The notes: generated from the sequence alone by a model not told the origin. DNA of 35,279 nt from an uncultured Clostridium sp. (GCA_958413095.1 CATYUF010000011.1:1-35279), one strand, 5' to 3'; counted from the stretch's first letter, positions 10,240 through 18,865 are shown. Translations and numbers: made by a program.

Positions 10240-10249
10240 TGGGTACTCT

Positions 10250-10259
10250 TTACTGCATT
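10250..10259 (+). repeat. Inverted arm of the element, left end
   Basis: TTACTGCATT occurs exactly inverted at 20401-20410. In the excised circle the two arms would flank a 28-base centre. That fits paired recombinase-binding half-sites. Confidence 0.7.
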
Positions 10260-10275
10260 TTAATATTTAATTAAA

Positions 10276-10295
10276 AATCTAATTTTTATTAGATT
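10276..10295 (-). terminator. Terminator of the recombinase operon
   Basis: AATCTAAT pairs with ATTAGATT across four bases. On the minus strand the stem is followed by a short T-run. It lies 8 bases after the recombinase stop and just inside the left end. Confidence 0.7.
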
Positions 10296-10303
10296 GCTTT
10301 GCA

Positions 10304-11821
10304 TTAAAAATTAAATTCTATCTCAACTTTTTTATCTTCATATACTTCAATTCTGTTTATTAGTTGCTTTAATATTTCATTTGTGAATTCTTTACCTTGT
10401 TTAAAATCCATAATAATTTTCTTTAAGTTTTCTTCTGATATTTTGCTTTTATTCTTTTCTTGTAATTGTTCTAAAGATTTTTTAGTTTCTTTTAATTTAC
10501 TTTTAAGTTCATCATACTGCAATTTAAAATCTTCTATTAATATTTTTCCATCTACTCTTTTACTATATAACTTTTTCATTTCATTATCTATTTTTGTTTC
10601 ATTGTTTTTGAGTAATTTCATCTGTTTATAAGTTATATCATTTTTTCTATATCCATCAATAATTTTATTTGTGGCTATATTAATGTTTATTGTATTCAAT
10701 TTTTGTTTTACAGCATTTAATACTATTTCGTTTAATGTACTCTCCATTATTGTATGCCCTTTGTCACATATACTAGGGAATTTATAAATTGTTCTACATT
10801 TGAAATACCAACATTTTTGAGGATCATCTAATCCCCTATTTCTTATTTTAGTTCTTGTTCTATATTTGTATTGCATTCTTGCCCTGCAATGTCCACAATG
10901 TACCAATCCTTTTAATAAATACTCATATTTGTTTTTAGGTTTATAAAACTTTTCTTCTAGTATTTTTTGGATTTTGTCAAATTGCTCTTGTGAAATTATC
11001 GCTTCATGTGTATTCTCTTTAAAAATCCATCTTTCTTTTGGTGTTTTATGTTTTTTCTTTGTTCTGTAATCTGTATATATTTTATTTATTATCATCTTGC
11101 CTGTATAAAATGGATCTTTTAGAATTCTACTAATGCTATCACTTCGCCACTCATTAATTGTTACCTTTTGTCCTTTATATTTTTTTGGTGTATCAATTTT
11201 CATTTTAGTTAAATATTTTGCAATTTCTCCTTGTGAATACCCTTGCAAATACATTCTATATATTAGTTTCACATTATCAGCAACATTTTCATCTATAACT
11301 ACTTTGTATTTATCTTCTTCATCTTTTTTATATCCATATGGTACATTTTTTTCAACATATTTTCCTTGTCTCTTCATATCAGTTTTTACAGATTTTATTT
11401 TTTTAGAAATATCTGCTATATAACTTTGATTCATTATTCCCCTTAGCATTATAGTATCATCAATTTCATATCTTTCGCCACTATCTATAAATTCTGTTAC
11501 AGAAATTAATCTAACATCATTATCTGGAAAAAAGACTTCAGTATAATAACCTGTTTTATTTTTATCTCTAGTTAATCTTGATAAGTCTTTAACAATAATC
11601 ATATCTATTTTTTTTCTTAAAATATCTACTATCATTTTATTTAGAGCTGGTCTTGAGTCTAAAATACCTGAATATCCATTATCTACATATTCATTAATTA
11701 CACTAATATTATGTTTTTTAGCATAGTTTAAAGTAATATTTCTTTGTGCCTCTATACTATTATTTGTATTCGTATCTTCTTTTGATAATCTTAAATAAAT
11801 TCCTGCTTTGTATTCTTTCAT
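10304..11821 (-). CDS. Large serine recombinase (TnpX/TndX/SpoIVCA type), intact
   Basis: The 505-residue protein has a resolvase catalytic domain at about 1-150 with nucleophile S13 in YLRLSKED and the VKDLSRLTRDK motif. A Recombinase domain follows (about 160-290, with YGYKKD, IYRMYLQG, ISRILKDPFYTGKMI), then a zinc ribbon with cysteines in HCGHCRAR and later CWYFKC, and a C-terminal coiled coil (about 390-490). This is the full large-serine-recombinase layout. It probably catalyses integration and excision at the flanking cores. It lies 18 bases after the second recombinase gene, so they form one operon. Confidence 0.93.
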   Translation of the reverse strand: MKEYKAGIYLRLSKEDTNTNNSIEAQRNITLNYAKKHNISVINEYVDNGYSGILDSRPALNKMIVDILRKKIDMIIVKDLSRLTRDKNKTGYYTEVFFPDNDVRLISVTEFIDSGERYEIDDTIMLRGIMNQSYIADISKKIKSVKTDMKRQGKYVEKNVPYGYKKDEEDKYKVVIDENVADNVKLIYRMYLQGYSQGEIAKYLTKMKIDTPKKYKGQKVTINEWRSDSISRILKDPFYTGKMIINKIYTDYRTKKKHKTPKERWIFKENTHEAIISQEQFDKIQKILEEKFYKPKNKYEYLLKGLVHCGHCRARMQYKYRTRTKIRNRGLDDPQKCWYFKCRTIYKFPSICDKGHTIMESTLNEIVLNAVKQKLNTININIATNKIIDGYRKNDITYKQMKLLKNNETKIDNEMKKLYSKRVDGKILIEDFKLQYDELKSKLKETKKSLEQLQEKNKSKISEENLKKIIMDFKQGKEFTNEILKQLINRIEVYEDKKVEIEFNF

Positions 11822-11839
11822 AGTTATCCCATTCTATAA

Positions 11840-13406
11840 CTATACTTTATCAAAAACATTATATCTGTAATTAATATAAATATGATTATCCTTGTCTATC
11901 TCTATATTGTAAATAATTTCAGATAATTTATCTCTGTCCCAGTTTTCAATATTAGATAATTCATTCATAATAGATATTAATCTTTCTTTTGTTATTATTG
12001 GTCTTTTTTCCTTCTCTTTTAAAATAGAATTAATATTATTTTTTATGTTTGTTCTTCGCTCTATTTCTGTTCTGTAGAACCTTTTATAATCATCAATTTC
12101 TATAATATCATTTTTATAATCCTCATATAGTGAAGTTATTGTTTTATCAGTTTTTTCTAGTTGTTTTTCAAGAATTATTATATTATCATCATATACCTTT
12201 GTACCATTTTCATTATACTGATTTAAAATTAAGTTTTCCAATTTGTCGCTTTTACTTATTTTGCTTAACTTTTCTTTTACATTTTCTATAACTATTTTAT
12301 CTACTATGTCCTCGTTAATTGACTTATACTTTCTGTTACAATCAATTGTATTATTCTTTCTTACTGCTGTTCCACAATATATTTTTTTAGACTTAATATT
12401 TTCATCTTTATCTCTAATTACTTTGATTACCATTTTCGTTCCACATTCTTTGCAGAATACAATTCCATTTAATTTCCATTCATATTTTCTATGTTTTGTT
12501 TTTTTATGAATACTTAATTTAGTTTGGACTCTTTCAAATTGTTCTTTAGAGATTATTGGCTGATGGGTATTTTCTACAATTTGCCATTCTTCTCTAGGTA
12601 TAATTTTTACTTTTTTAGATTTATAGCTTAAATTAATCTTTTTGCCATACTCTGTATGTCCAATATAAACTTTGTTTTTTAAGATTCTACTAATAGCCTC
12701 ATCTCGCCAATTATAATCTCCACTTTTTGCCCCTCCAAAATCATAATAATCTGGGCAATATATTTTTTGTTCTTTCAAATACTTAGCAATATCTGTGATT
12801 TTTGTCCCGTCATCATACATATTAAAAATCATCTTTATAACTCTTTCTTGTTCTTTATCTATCTCTAATTTATTTTTATTATCTTTGCTTTTCTTATATC
12901 CATAAGGAGCTTTTGCTGCTAGATACATTCCTTTTTCTTTCCTTGCCCATACACCGCTTCTTACTTTCCTCGAAATATCTTTACTATACCAATCATTAAT
13001 TAGAGTTTTAAATTGTATCATATCATTATTTGAATTTTTTAAATATGTGTCTACATTATCCAAAATTGAAATATACCTTATATTTTTTTCTAAAAAATAT
13101 ATTTCTATGTAATAGTTAGCTTCAAAACTATTTCTTGAAAGTCTTGACAAGTCTTTAGTTATAACAGTATTAACGACACCGTTTTTCAATATCTGTAATC
13201 ATTTTTTTAAACGAAGGTCTATCTGTGTTTAAACCAGTATATCCATCATCTATGTATAAATCATATAATTCAAATTCTTTTCCTAACTCTTTTATTTTAT
13301 TTTCTATAATGCTTTTTTGACTAACAATACTATCACTTTCTTCTTTATCACCATCTTCCTTTGATAATCTTAAATAACCTGCTACTTTATATTTTGTATT
13401 TTTCAT
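11840..13406 (-). pseudogene. Second large serine recombinase, frameshifted near its 5' end
   Basis: The start ATG at 13406 follows GGGAG. The N-terminal part has nucleophile S15 in GYLRLSKED and reads to RPSFKKMITDIE, then hits a stop (frame ends 13170). The rest is open in the next frame from 13189 to 11840, with VNTVITKDLSRLSRN, a Recombinase domain, a CKECGTKM zinc ribbon and a C-terminal coiled coil. Reading an A4 instead of the A5 run at about 13182-13186 gives DIENGVVNTVITKDLSRL, the expected sequence. The joined length is about 522 residues. Either the gene is dead or one base is a sequencing error. Paired serine recombinases can act together, as in CcrAB. Confidence 0.88.
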
Positions 13407-13449
13407 AATAGTTACTCTCCCTTTCCTATGATTTGCGATAGTAACTATT
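13407..13449. promoter_or_regulatory. Inverted repeat enclosing the recombinase ribosome binding site
   Basis: AATAGTTACT (13407-13416) and AGTAACTATT (13440-13449) are perfect 10-base arms separated by 23 bases that include the GGGAG ribosome binding site. This could be an operator, or an RNA hairpin that limits recombinase translation. A possible -10 (TATAAT, 13471-13466) lies upstream. Confidence 0.55.
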
Positions 13450-13456
13450 CCTTTAT
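13440..13456 (-). repeat. 17-base sequence shared with the right end of the element
   Basis: On the minus strand this reads ATAAAGGAATAGTTACT, identical to the plus strand at 20369-20385, 33 bases inside the right core. It links the recombinase leader with the element end. Confidence 0.55.
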
Positions 13457-13521
13457 GTAACAAGGATTATACAAAATATTTCTGATAATATCCAGCATTT
13501 TTTAAAATAATTACTATCTTT

Positions 13522-13698
13522 TTAATTAATACTATTTAGTTTTTGAAGAGCATACCTACTCAGTATGTTATATATTTTCTCTGTGTCATTATCTTTTTTA
13601 GTTCGTGCAATTACAGTATATTCTTGATTATCTATGGTATATGTAGTTTTTTCTTCTATATAATTATTCAAATTAACATCAACTCCTTTATACACCAT
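13522..13698 (-). CDS. Small protein (58 aa) before the recombinase genes
   Basis: The reading frame starts at ATG 13698, or at an in-frame TTG nine codons later (13671) which has AAAGGAG upstream and is the better-supported start. It encodes a basic-acidic protein with TYTIDNQEYTVIARTKKDN followed by a C-terminal helix ending YALQKLNSIN. It is transcribed with the recombinases and lies 116 bases before them. A small ORF next to a serine recombinase is a common place for a recombination directionality factor or a TnpW-like accessory protein, but I do not recognise the family. That role is only a suggestion. Confidence 0.5.
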   Translation of the reverse strand: MVYKGVDVNLNNYIEEKTTYTIDNQEYTVIARTKKDNDTEKIYNILSRYALQKLNSIN

Positions 13699-13731
13699 AT
13701 TATCAATTTATAAATTTTATTACTTTTGATT

Positions 13732-13851
13732 ATTAGTTATAAGTGAATTGTCATTCACATAGGAGATTTGCCCTCCTCTTCTTTTTTAAGAAGCTATCCC
13801 TTTACATCATGTTAGCCAGATAGAAGTTTCATTATATGTCTTATAACTAAT
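13732..13851. ncRNA. Candidate structured RNA upstream of the recombinase genes
   Basis: A 12-base perfect pair, ATTAGTTATAAG (13732-13743) and CTTATAACTAAT (13840-13851), encloses three hairpins in a row: GTGAAT/ATTCAC (13743-13758), AGGAG/CTCCT (13761-13777) and CTTCTT/AAGAAG (13778-13793). A closing stem with several inner hairpins is typical of a riboswitch or leader RNA. On the minus strand it would be the leader of the 58-aa gene and recombinases. Around it, 13699-14057 has no gene. I cannot match it to a known RNA family. Confidence 0.45.
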
Positions 13852-14057
13852 TATGATACAAAATATTCACTTTGCCTTTTGAACAAATATATTTTGTATG
13901 TTTTTCAATGTGCTATTTTTGACTTTTCTAGTATTTTGTAATACAATATCGTCAAACAACTTGTAATACGATTATAATTGTTTAATATCAAGAATAACAC
14001 TATACAACAGAAAAAAATTTTTTATTGATTTATGGTTGTTTGATAGGAGTGTAGTTT

Positions 14058-14532
14058 ATGGATTTTTATATTGCTTTTGATAAGAATAGCAATTTTGAAT
14101 TTTTTAAATACAGACTTTAAAAGTGCAGATATTCGGAAATTTTATTAGAACATTTTGTTATGCATCTTTGTATTGTCCAAAACATCCTGACAAGATAAAA
14201 TCTGGAATTAATTTTATTAGTCTTGAATTAAACAAAAAAGATTATCTTTTAGGCTTGTTCGAACTTATGCGTTCTGAAGAAGAACATTTTATTAATGTTC
14301 AAAATGTATTTTTTAAGCATTAGACTTTACTTTTGGTGCATATTATTTATGTGGATTAAATCTACCATTATATAATATACCATATTGCTTTTGTAGCTCT
14401 GATGTTATAAGTATTTTAGCAATTGAAAAATTTGAAAATTATAAGAAAGATGGGGCTATTATGAAGAAGAAATATTTGGATAAGGAAATTAGTGGGAAAG
14501 AGTTTGAAAAGTGGATAAAAGATAAAAAATAA
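14058..14532 (+). pseudogene. Decayed gene of unknown function
   Basis: A good start (AGGAG at 14045-14049, ATG at 14058) opens MDFYIAFDKNSNFEFFKYRL, which stops at once. The next frame continues QIFGNF...LYCPKHPDKIKSGINF...FFKH to a stop near 14323. A third frame then reads ALDFTFGAYYLCGLNLPLYNIP...KFENYKKDGAIMKKK and ends at 14532. The three pieces read as one protein of about 155 residues with two indels. Cysteines in LYCPKHP and YCFCSSD could bind metal. I do not recognise the family. It is the only plus-strand gene in the left half of the element. Confidence 0.55.
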
Positions 14533-14564
14533 TTTCTATATACTCATATACTACATAAAACTGT

Positions 14565-14601
14565 AAAATAGCAAGTCGGAATATTCACAACTTGCTATTT
14601 T
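14565..14601. terminator. Bidirectional terminator
   Basis: AAAATAGCAAGT (14565-14576) pairs perfectly with ACTTGCTATTTT (14590-14601). A/T runs on both sides suit both the decayed plus-strand gene and the minus-strand operon that ends at 14607. Confidence 0.85.
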
Positions 14602-14606
14602 AACTC

Positions 14607-15191
14607 TTAAATATACTTTAAGATTTCACTTGGTGGTAATGTAGCATCAATTTCAATAATCGGGATATGATACTTTTGAAAAAGTTCAAGTACTGGTTTT
14701 GTTTTTTCTTCAAAAACCTCTACTCTTTTTTCAAATAATTCTTTAGAATCATCTACTCTTTCAACTAAGGTTCCTCCACAATAATCACATATTCCCTTGA
14801 CCTTCGGTCTTTTGAATTCGCTTTTAGTAAAACTTGCTTGACACTTTAAACATGTAAGCCTATCATTTGCTCGCTCAAATAGAATCTTTTTAGGCACTTG
14901 TATATAGAATACTTTGTCTATCTGTATATTCTGCTCTAATAATATTAGAAACTGATTTTCCGTTCGTGGAAATCCATCTAATATTATGTTAGATTCTTTA
15001 AGCCTTTCCATTTCCCGTATTACTAATTCATTAACGACTTCATCACTAATTAAAGTTCCCTTTGTTAAATCATATCCTGCATTTTTTAAAATGCAACTTG
15101 TTGATATGCTTTTGTAGCCTATACATTCATTAATCCGAGTCCCCTTACCACTAGCTGGAGCTCCTATGAAAACAAAAATTTTTCTTTTCAT
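14607..15191 (-). CDS. Adenylate-kinase-like nucleoside monophosphate kinase with Cys4 lid
   Basis: The product is 194 residues from the ATG at 15191, which follows GGAAGAGGGAC; the frame to 15242 lacks a site. The P-loop is GAPASGKGT near the N-terminus. The NMP-binding part includes the SISTSCIL and GTLISDEVV motifs, and LDGFPRT is the adenylate-kinase signature. The lid has two cysteine pairs, CLKC and CDYC, a structural zinc site common in Gram-positive Adk. It phosphorylates NMPs with ATP. The sequence differs from usual housekeeping Adk at several lid and NMP positions, and its place in an accessory operon suggests a special NMP substrate. Last gene of the operon. Confidence 0.9.
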   Translation of the reverse strand: MKRKIFVFIGAPASGKGTRINECIGYKSISTSCILKNAGYDLTKGTLISDEVVNELVIREMERLKESNIILDGFPRTENQFLILLEQNIQIDKVFYIQVPKKILFERANDRLTCLKCQASFTKSEFKRPKVKGICDYCGGTLVERVDDSKELFEKRVEVFEEKTKPVLELFQKYHIPIIEIDATLPPSEILKYI

Positions 15192-15238
15192 GTCCCTCTT
15201 CCTTTCTAAAAAAATATTATATATATTATTAATATATA

Positions 15239-15820
15239 TCAATTTAATTCTGCTAAAATTCTTTCTATTTCATCCCATGATTCAGCAACTATAATATCAT
15301 CTTTTAACTTTCTTTTGTCTGCATTAAATAATACTCTTCTTTTTACTTTTTTATTAACTAAATGCCTAACATCATCGTCGCATAAAAAACAGATATTATT
15401 TTTCAAACAAATATCTTGTTTTGATTCATAAGATGAAGATATTATATCTTGAATATTTTCACTTAAATTATACTTTTTTAACCAATCATATATAGGTTTA
15501 ATCAATTCTTCAGTTCTTGCTGTTATAATATATATATTAAATTTGTGTGATAATCTTTTAATTGTTTTTATTGCTCCTAATATAGGCTTCGTTTTATCTA
15601 ATGTTTCAGGTTGAAATATTATTTTTGACATATTATTATATAATTTTTCTATTTCAGAATTTGCTAAATTCTGGCTTAGCTCAGAATAAAAACTAGTCTT
15701 ATCTGCACACTTTATACTATATCCTTTACTTCTTAGCCATTCTATCTTTTCTTTATTAGTATTTGCTATAACCCCATCAAAGTCAAATGCTATTTTTTTA
15801 TCTTTCAATTTCTTCTTCAT
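15239..15820 (-). CDS. HAD-superfamily phosphatase, nucleotidase-like
   Basis: The 193-residue protein has HAD motif I FDFDGVIANTN (nucleophile and acid aspartates), motif II ITART, and motif IV LCDDDVRHLV. The small helical cap between motifs I and II resembles 5'-nucleotidase or NLI-type phosphatases. It probably removes phosphate from a nucleotide or sugar. The gene overlaps the NUDIX gene by 23 bases; the ATG at 15820 is almost on top of GGAG, so an internal TTG at 15808 is a possible start. The stop lies 47 bases before the kinase start. The context pairs it with kinase and NUDIX enzymes acting on nucleotides. Confidence 0.8.
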   Translation of the reverse strand: MKKKLKDKKIAFDFDGVIANTNKEKIEWLRSKGYSIKCADKTSFYSELSQNLANSEIEKLYNNMSKIIFQPETLDKTKPILGAIKTIKRLSHKFNIYIITARTEELIKPIYDWLKKYNLSENIQDIISSSYESKQDICLKNNICFLCDDDVRHLVNKKVKRRVLFNADKRKLKDDIIVAESWDEIERILAELN

Positions 15821-16388
15821 ACTCCTTAATTTTTTTTAAAAATTCTTTTACTTCTTTTGGAATCATTAATGCATAATATTCTGGTAAAGAAAGTTGAAAA
15901 TTTTTATTTTTTATTACATGTTCTTGTAACTTATTAAAACTTTCTTTTTTAGTAAATTCTAATCTCAAAAATTCTTTTACTGGTATTTCTAATAATGCTG
16001 GTAAATCATTTGGTTCAATAGCTTTTTTACTTAAAATTTCTAAAAGATAAAAGTCTGCTTCCATACTCAAATTAGAATCTCTCTCAAATATATTTAAATC
16101 CCCCATTCTAATTTTTTTAGTAAAAATTGGATCTGATGTCACTCTAAGGTCTTTTTCTTCTATTCCTTTTACCTCTTCTAACACCTCTCTTATCAGTGCT
16201 CTCTTTGAACTATTTTTATCTTCTTTTTCTATTTGTCCACCTAATGTCTTTATTATCGTTGCTTTTTCTTCATTTTCTAAATTGTACCATCTTTTTGGTT
16301 TTTGCATTCCTAAAATTATATTTCCATTATGTATGACTATAGCTTCTGCTCCTTTTATTTCTTCTGAATTATTATCTTTCATCTCCAT
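15798..16388 (-). CDS. NUDIX-fold hydrolase
   Basis: The 196-residue protein has a NUDIX box at about residues 50-78: GGQIEKED...ALIREVLEEVKGI. The catalytic R-E-x2-E-E core is kept, but one residue is inserted before the final G-I and the first half is irregular. A C-terminal helical part of about 100 residues is longer than in minimal NUDIX proteins. The family cleaves nucleoside diphosphates linked to another group. The start overlaps the end of the (repaired) asparagine-synthase-like gene by 17 bases and the stop overlaps the HAD gene, showing tight translational coupling. Confidence 0.78.
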   Translation of the reverse strand: MEMKDNNSEEIKGAEAIVIHNGNIILGMQKPKRWYNLENEEKATIIKTLGGQIEKEDKNSSKRALIREVLEEVKGIEEKDLRVTSDPIFTKKIRMGDLNIFERDSNLSMEADFYLLEILSKKAIEPNDLPALLEIPVKEFLRLEFTKKESFNKLQEHVIKNKNFQLSLPEYYALMIPKEVKEFLKKIKEYEEEIER

Positions 16389-17338
16389 TAAAAGTTATCT
16401 CCCTTCCATCTACTTGTAATGTAGCACAAATTTTACAATTTATTTTATTATTTTCCATACTACTTCCACAGTGTACACATCCGCCCTTTTTCTTCCTGTT
16501 TGAATTCAAAATTTTTGTTATATATTTTAAATAATGCATATTCAAATTTATTTCTAAATTGAAATATATCTTTACAGCTTGTTAGAAATTCTTCATCGGA
16601 AATTTCATTTCCAATACTTTTTATTGTTTCATATATTCCAGAACCGGTAAATGCCATTGTCTGTGGTCTTGTTATACAAATTTGTGGTAAAATCCCTTCA
16701 TATGACTTTCTTAGAGGATATTTTGTTTTTATTTCTCCTTCTTCTTTCATTCTTTCTTGTATTGGAATAGACAAAATCTCCTGTTTTACTCTTTCATCAT
16801 GGAATGGTGCTATATATTCCATTTTCATACTTTTAGCAATTACATCTGACATTACTACAATCTCTTTTAGTCTATCCTGTATTGCCGTATCTAAAGATTT
16901 ATAATCTCCTTTCCAATTTTTAAAAAACGGAAAACTTCCTAGCAGGTCATCTGCACCTTCTCCACTTGATATACTTTTTAAGCCTGCCTTTTTAGCATAC
17001 ATTGTTCCTAAAAGTAACGTTGTTGTAGAACTAATCCATTCTGGATTAAAAGATTTTAGTATTTTAACCGATGTTTCTACCATTTCTTTCACTTGTTGTG
17101 GTTTTACATAAAATATATGATGATTATTTATTCCTAATTCTTTTGCTACCATTTTACTATATTCAATATCTGAGCTTTCTTTGCCTTCTACACCAACCGT
17201 TATTCCCATAACATCTGGATTATATTTATGTGCTACATATAATATTGCTGAGCTATCTACTCCTCCTGAAAATAATACTGAATCTGGTGTATTCTCTTTT
17301 ATTACATTATCAATTTTATTTCTTATATTTTCATACAT
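16372..17338 (-). pseudogene. Stand-alone asparagine-synthase-type ATPase with a frameshifted zinc ribbon
   Basis: The open frame (17338-16460, 292 aa) is the synthetase half of asparagine synthase. It has PP-loop SGGVDSS near residue 25 and SSGEGADDLLGSFPFF near 123, and no N-terminal glutaminase. Such enzymes adenylate a carboxylate for amide or ring formation; lasso cyclases and beta-lactam synthetases share the fold. It ends abruptly at GRMCTLWK. With one fewer G in the GGGCGG at about 16490, the frame reads KGGCVHCGSSMENNKINCKI and CATLQVDGRE, a CxxC...CxxC zinc ribbon, and stops at 16372, overlapping the NUDIX ATG. The overlap supports the repaired frame. The catalytic part is intact, so function may remain. 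Confidence 0.82.
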
Positions 17339-17351
17339 AATATCAACATCC

Positions 17352-18614
17352 TTATTCTAATATCTTTTTATAATTTTTAGTATCATAAATTAATCTCAAA
17401 AAATCTTTATAGCTTAAATCCGGTATTCCTTCATAATATGTCCTTTTATCATATTTTGATATTTGTTCCTCGTTCATATTATGATTCATCTCATAGAATG
17501 GTGTATATGCTGTTGGTCTAATATTCACATTGTATTTATTCAAAAAATTTAAAGTATATTTTATTCCCTCTTTTGTTTGGTTTGGTACTCCAAACATAAC
17601 TAATGCCTTATATTCAATATTATATTTCTGTAATAATTTTATTCCTTTAACAATAACTTCACTATCATATCTTTTATTTATACTTTTCAAATCTTCATCT
17701 TCAACAGATTCTATTCCAATAGCAATCTTATAGCATCCTGATTCAGCCATCATTTTAATTAGTTCCTCATTTTTTAATAAATCCGGTCTAGTAGTGCAAG
17801 ACCATTTGATTTTCTTTTTATTGTTTATAAGTTCTTGACACAATTCCATTGCCTTTTCTTCATTTAATGTAAAATCTGGTGCAAAGAACTTAAAATATTC
17901 ATACTCCAATGAATTAATATATTTGACTATATCCTTTGCATCTCTTCTTCTTTCTTTTTTTCCATAATACAATACTGCATTACAGTAAGGGCAATTATAT
18001 GGACATCCTCTTGCAATTGTTATTACTACTTGTTGTTTCTTTTCCATTTCAAAATATTTTTTAATTAGAGCCTTTGATACATTTGTATATCCCCATTCTT
18101 TAGCTTCTAGGAATTCTCCTTTTTTACAATTTAGTAACTGCTTATTTCTTATTAGAACAACTCCCCTCATGTCATTTTCTTGTATCATCTTTAAACTATA
18201 CTTAAAAAAGTCTAATATAGCTATTTCTTGATCACATTCTCTTGAAACTATTGCATCAAAATTTGTTTTCTTAAAAAATTTTGGCAAATATATTGGCATT
18301 TCTCCATACGCAATTGTTTTGCATTCCGGTAATATTTCTTTTATATACTCATGTAGTTTTATTGTATTTTGCAAGTTTTCAGTATTAATATAAAATGCAA
18401 TTGCTTTATAATTATTATTAATTATTTTGCTCATTATATCTTGAAACTCTGTTTGTTCAGCTTCTATATCTAATATGTCAATTTCTTCTTTTATATTTTT
18501 CTCAATATAATCTATAATCTCTCCCAAATGCACAAAGTGATAAGGTGCATTTACATGATTAGATTTTGTTGATAGTCCACTGTCTGCCCATATAAATAAA
18601 AAATTTGAATTCAT
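17352..18614 (-). CDS. B12-binding-domain radical SAM enzyme
   Basis: The 420-residue protein has an N-terminal Rossmann-like region (about 1-150) in the position of a B12-binding domain, but without a clear DxHxxG motif. The radical SAM core follows, with the cluster-binding CxxxCxxC in ARGCPYNCPYCNAV near residue 205 and a KIAIGIESVEDEDL motif typical of this class. It would cleave S-adenosylmethionine to start a radical modification or methylation; the substrate is unknown. It is the first gene of the operon, with AGGAGG 7 bases before the ATG. The gap to the next gene is 13 bases. Confidence 0.88.
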   Translation of the reverse strand: MNSNFLFIWADSGLSTKSNHVNAPYHFVHLGEIIDYIEKNIKEEIDILDIEAEQTEFQDIMSKIINNNYKAIAFYINTENLQNTIKLHEYIKEILPECKTIAYGEMPIYLPKFFKKTNFDAIVSRECDQEIAILDFFKYSLKMIQENDMRGVVLIRNKQLLNCKKGEFLEAKEWGYTNVSKALIKKYFEMEKKQQVVITIARGCPYNCPYCNAVLYYGKKERRRDAKDIVKYINSLEYEYFKFFAPDFTLNEEKAMELCQELINNKKKIKWSCTTRPDLLKNEELIKMMAESGCYKIAIGIESVEDEDLKSINKRYDSEVIVKGIKLLQKYNIEYKALVMFGVPNQTKEGIKYTLNFLNKYNVNIRPTAYTPFYEMNHNMNEEQISKYDKRTYYEGIPDLSYKDFLRLIYDTKNYKKILE

Positions 18615-18650
18615 TGCTATTCCTCCTCTATCTCTATTTATTTTCTAAAT

Positions 18651-18699
18651 ATTCTATCACTTTTTACAAATTATGTCAATTCTGTTTTTTATAATTGAC
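18651..18699 (-). promoter_or_regulatory. Promoter and candidate operator of the cargo operon
   Basis: On the minus strand TTGACA (18679-18674), a 17-base spacer and TAGAAT (18656-18651) form a strong sigma-A promoter. A perfect inverted repeat, GTCAATT (18675-18681) and AATTGAC (18693-18699), overlaps the -35. This suits repression by the divergently encoded XRE protein at 18967. Confidence 0.7.
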
Positions 18700-18720
18700 T
18701 TTTTAAGATATATTAATATT

Positions 18721-18865
18721 TTACCTTCTATCCATAATATCTCTCAACTCCTTTAAATGTTTTCCCATCACATCTCTAAATTCTAACTCTAAAGCGTTTT
18801 TACTTTCATCATAACAAACCTGTAGTAACTCTAACTCTAGTAATGAATTATTATTTTTCTTTCAC
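18721..18865 (-). pseudogene. Small ORF with a frameshift, unknown function
   Basis: A GTG at 18865, with AGG 8 bases upstream, opens MKEK and runs into a stop. With one base removed or two added in the A-run that follows, the frame reads NNNSLLELELLQVCYDESKN, ALELEFRDVMGKHLKELRDI and MDRR to a stop at 18721, about 47 residues. It is a strongly helical peptide. It sits between the cargo promoter and the XRE gene. I do not recognise it, and coding is uncertain. Confidence 0.35.

Noticed and set aside
13170..13189. Programmed frameshift in the second recombinase
   Set aside because: The zero frame reads GAA-AAA-CGG and the needed shift is +1; this is not a canonical X-XXY-YYZ -1 site and no following pseudoknot is evident.
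13732..13851. erm/tet-type antibiotic leader peptide
   Set aside because: Very short ORFs with possible ribosome sites exist on the minus strand, but no resistance gene follows.
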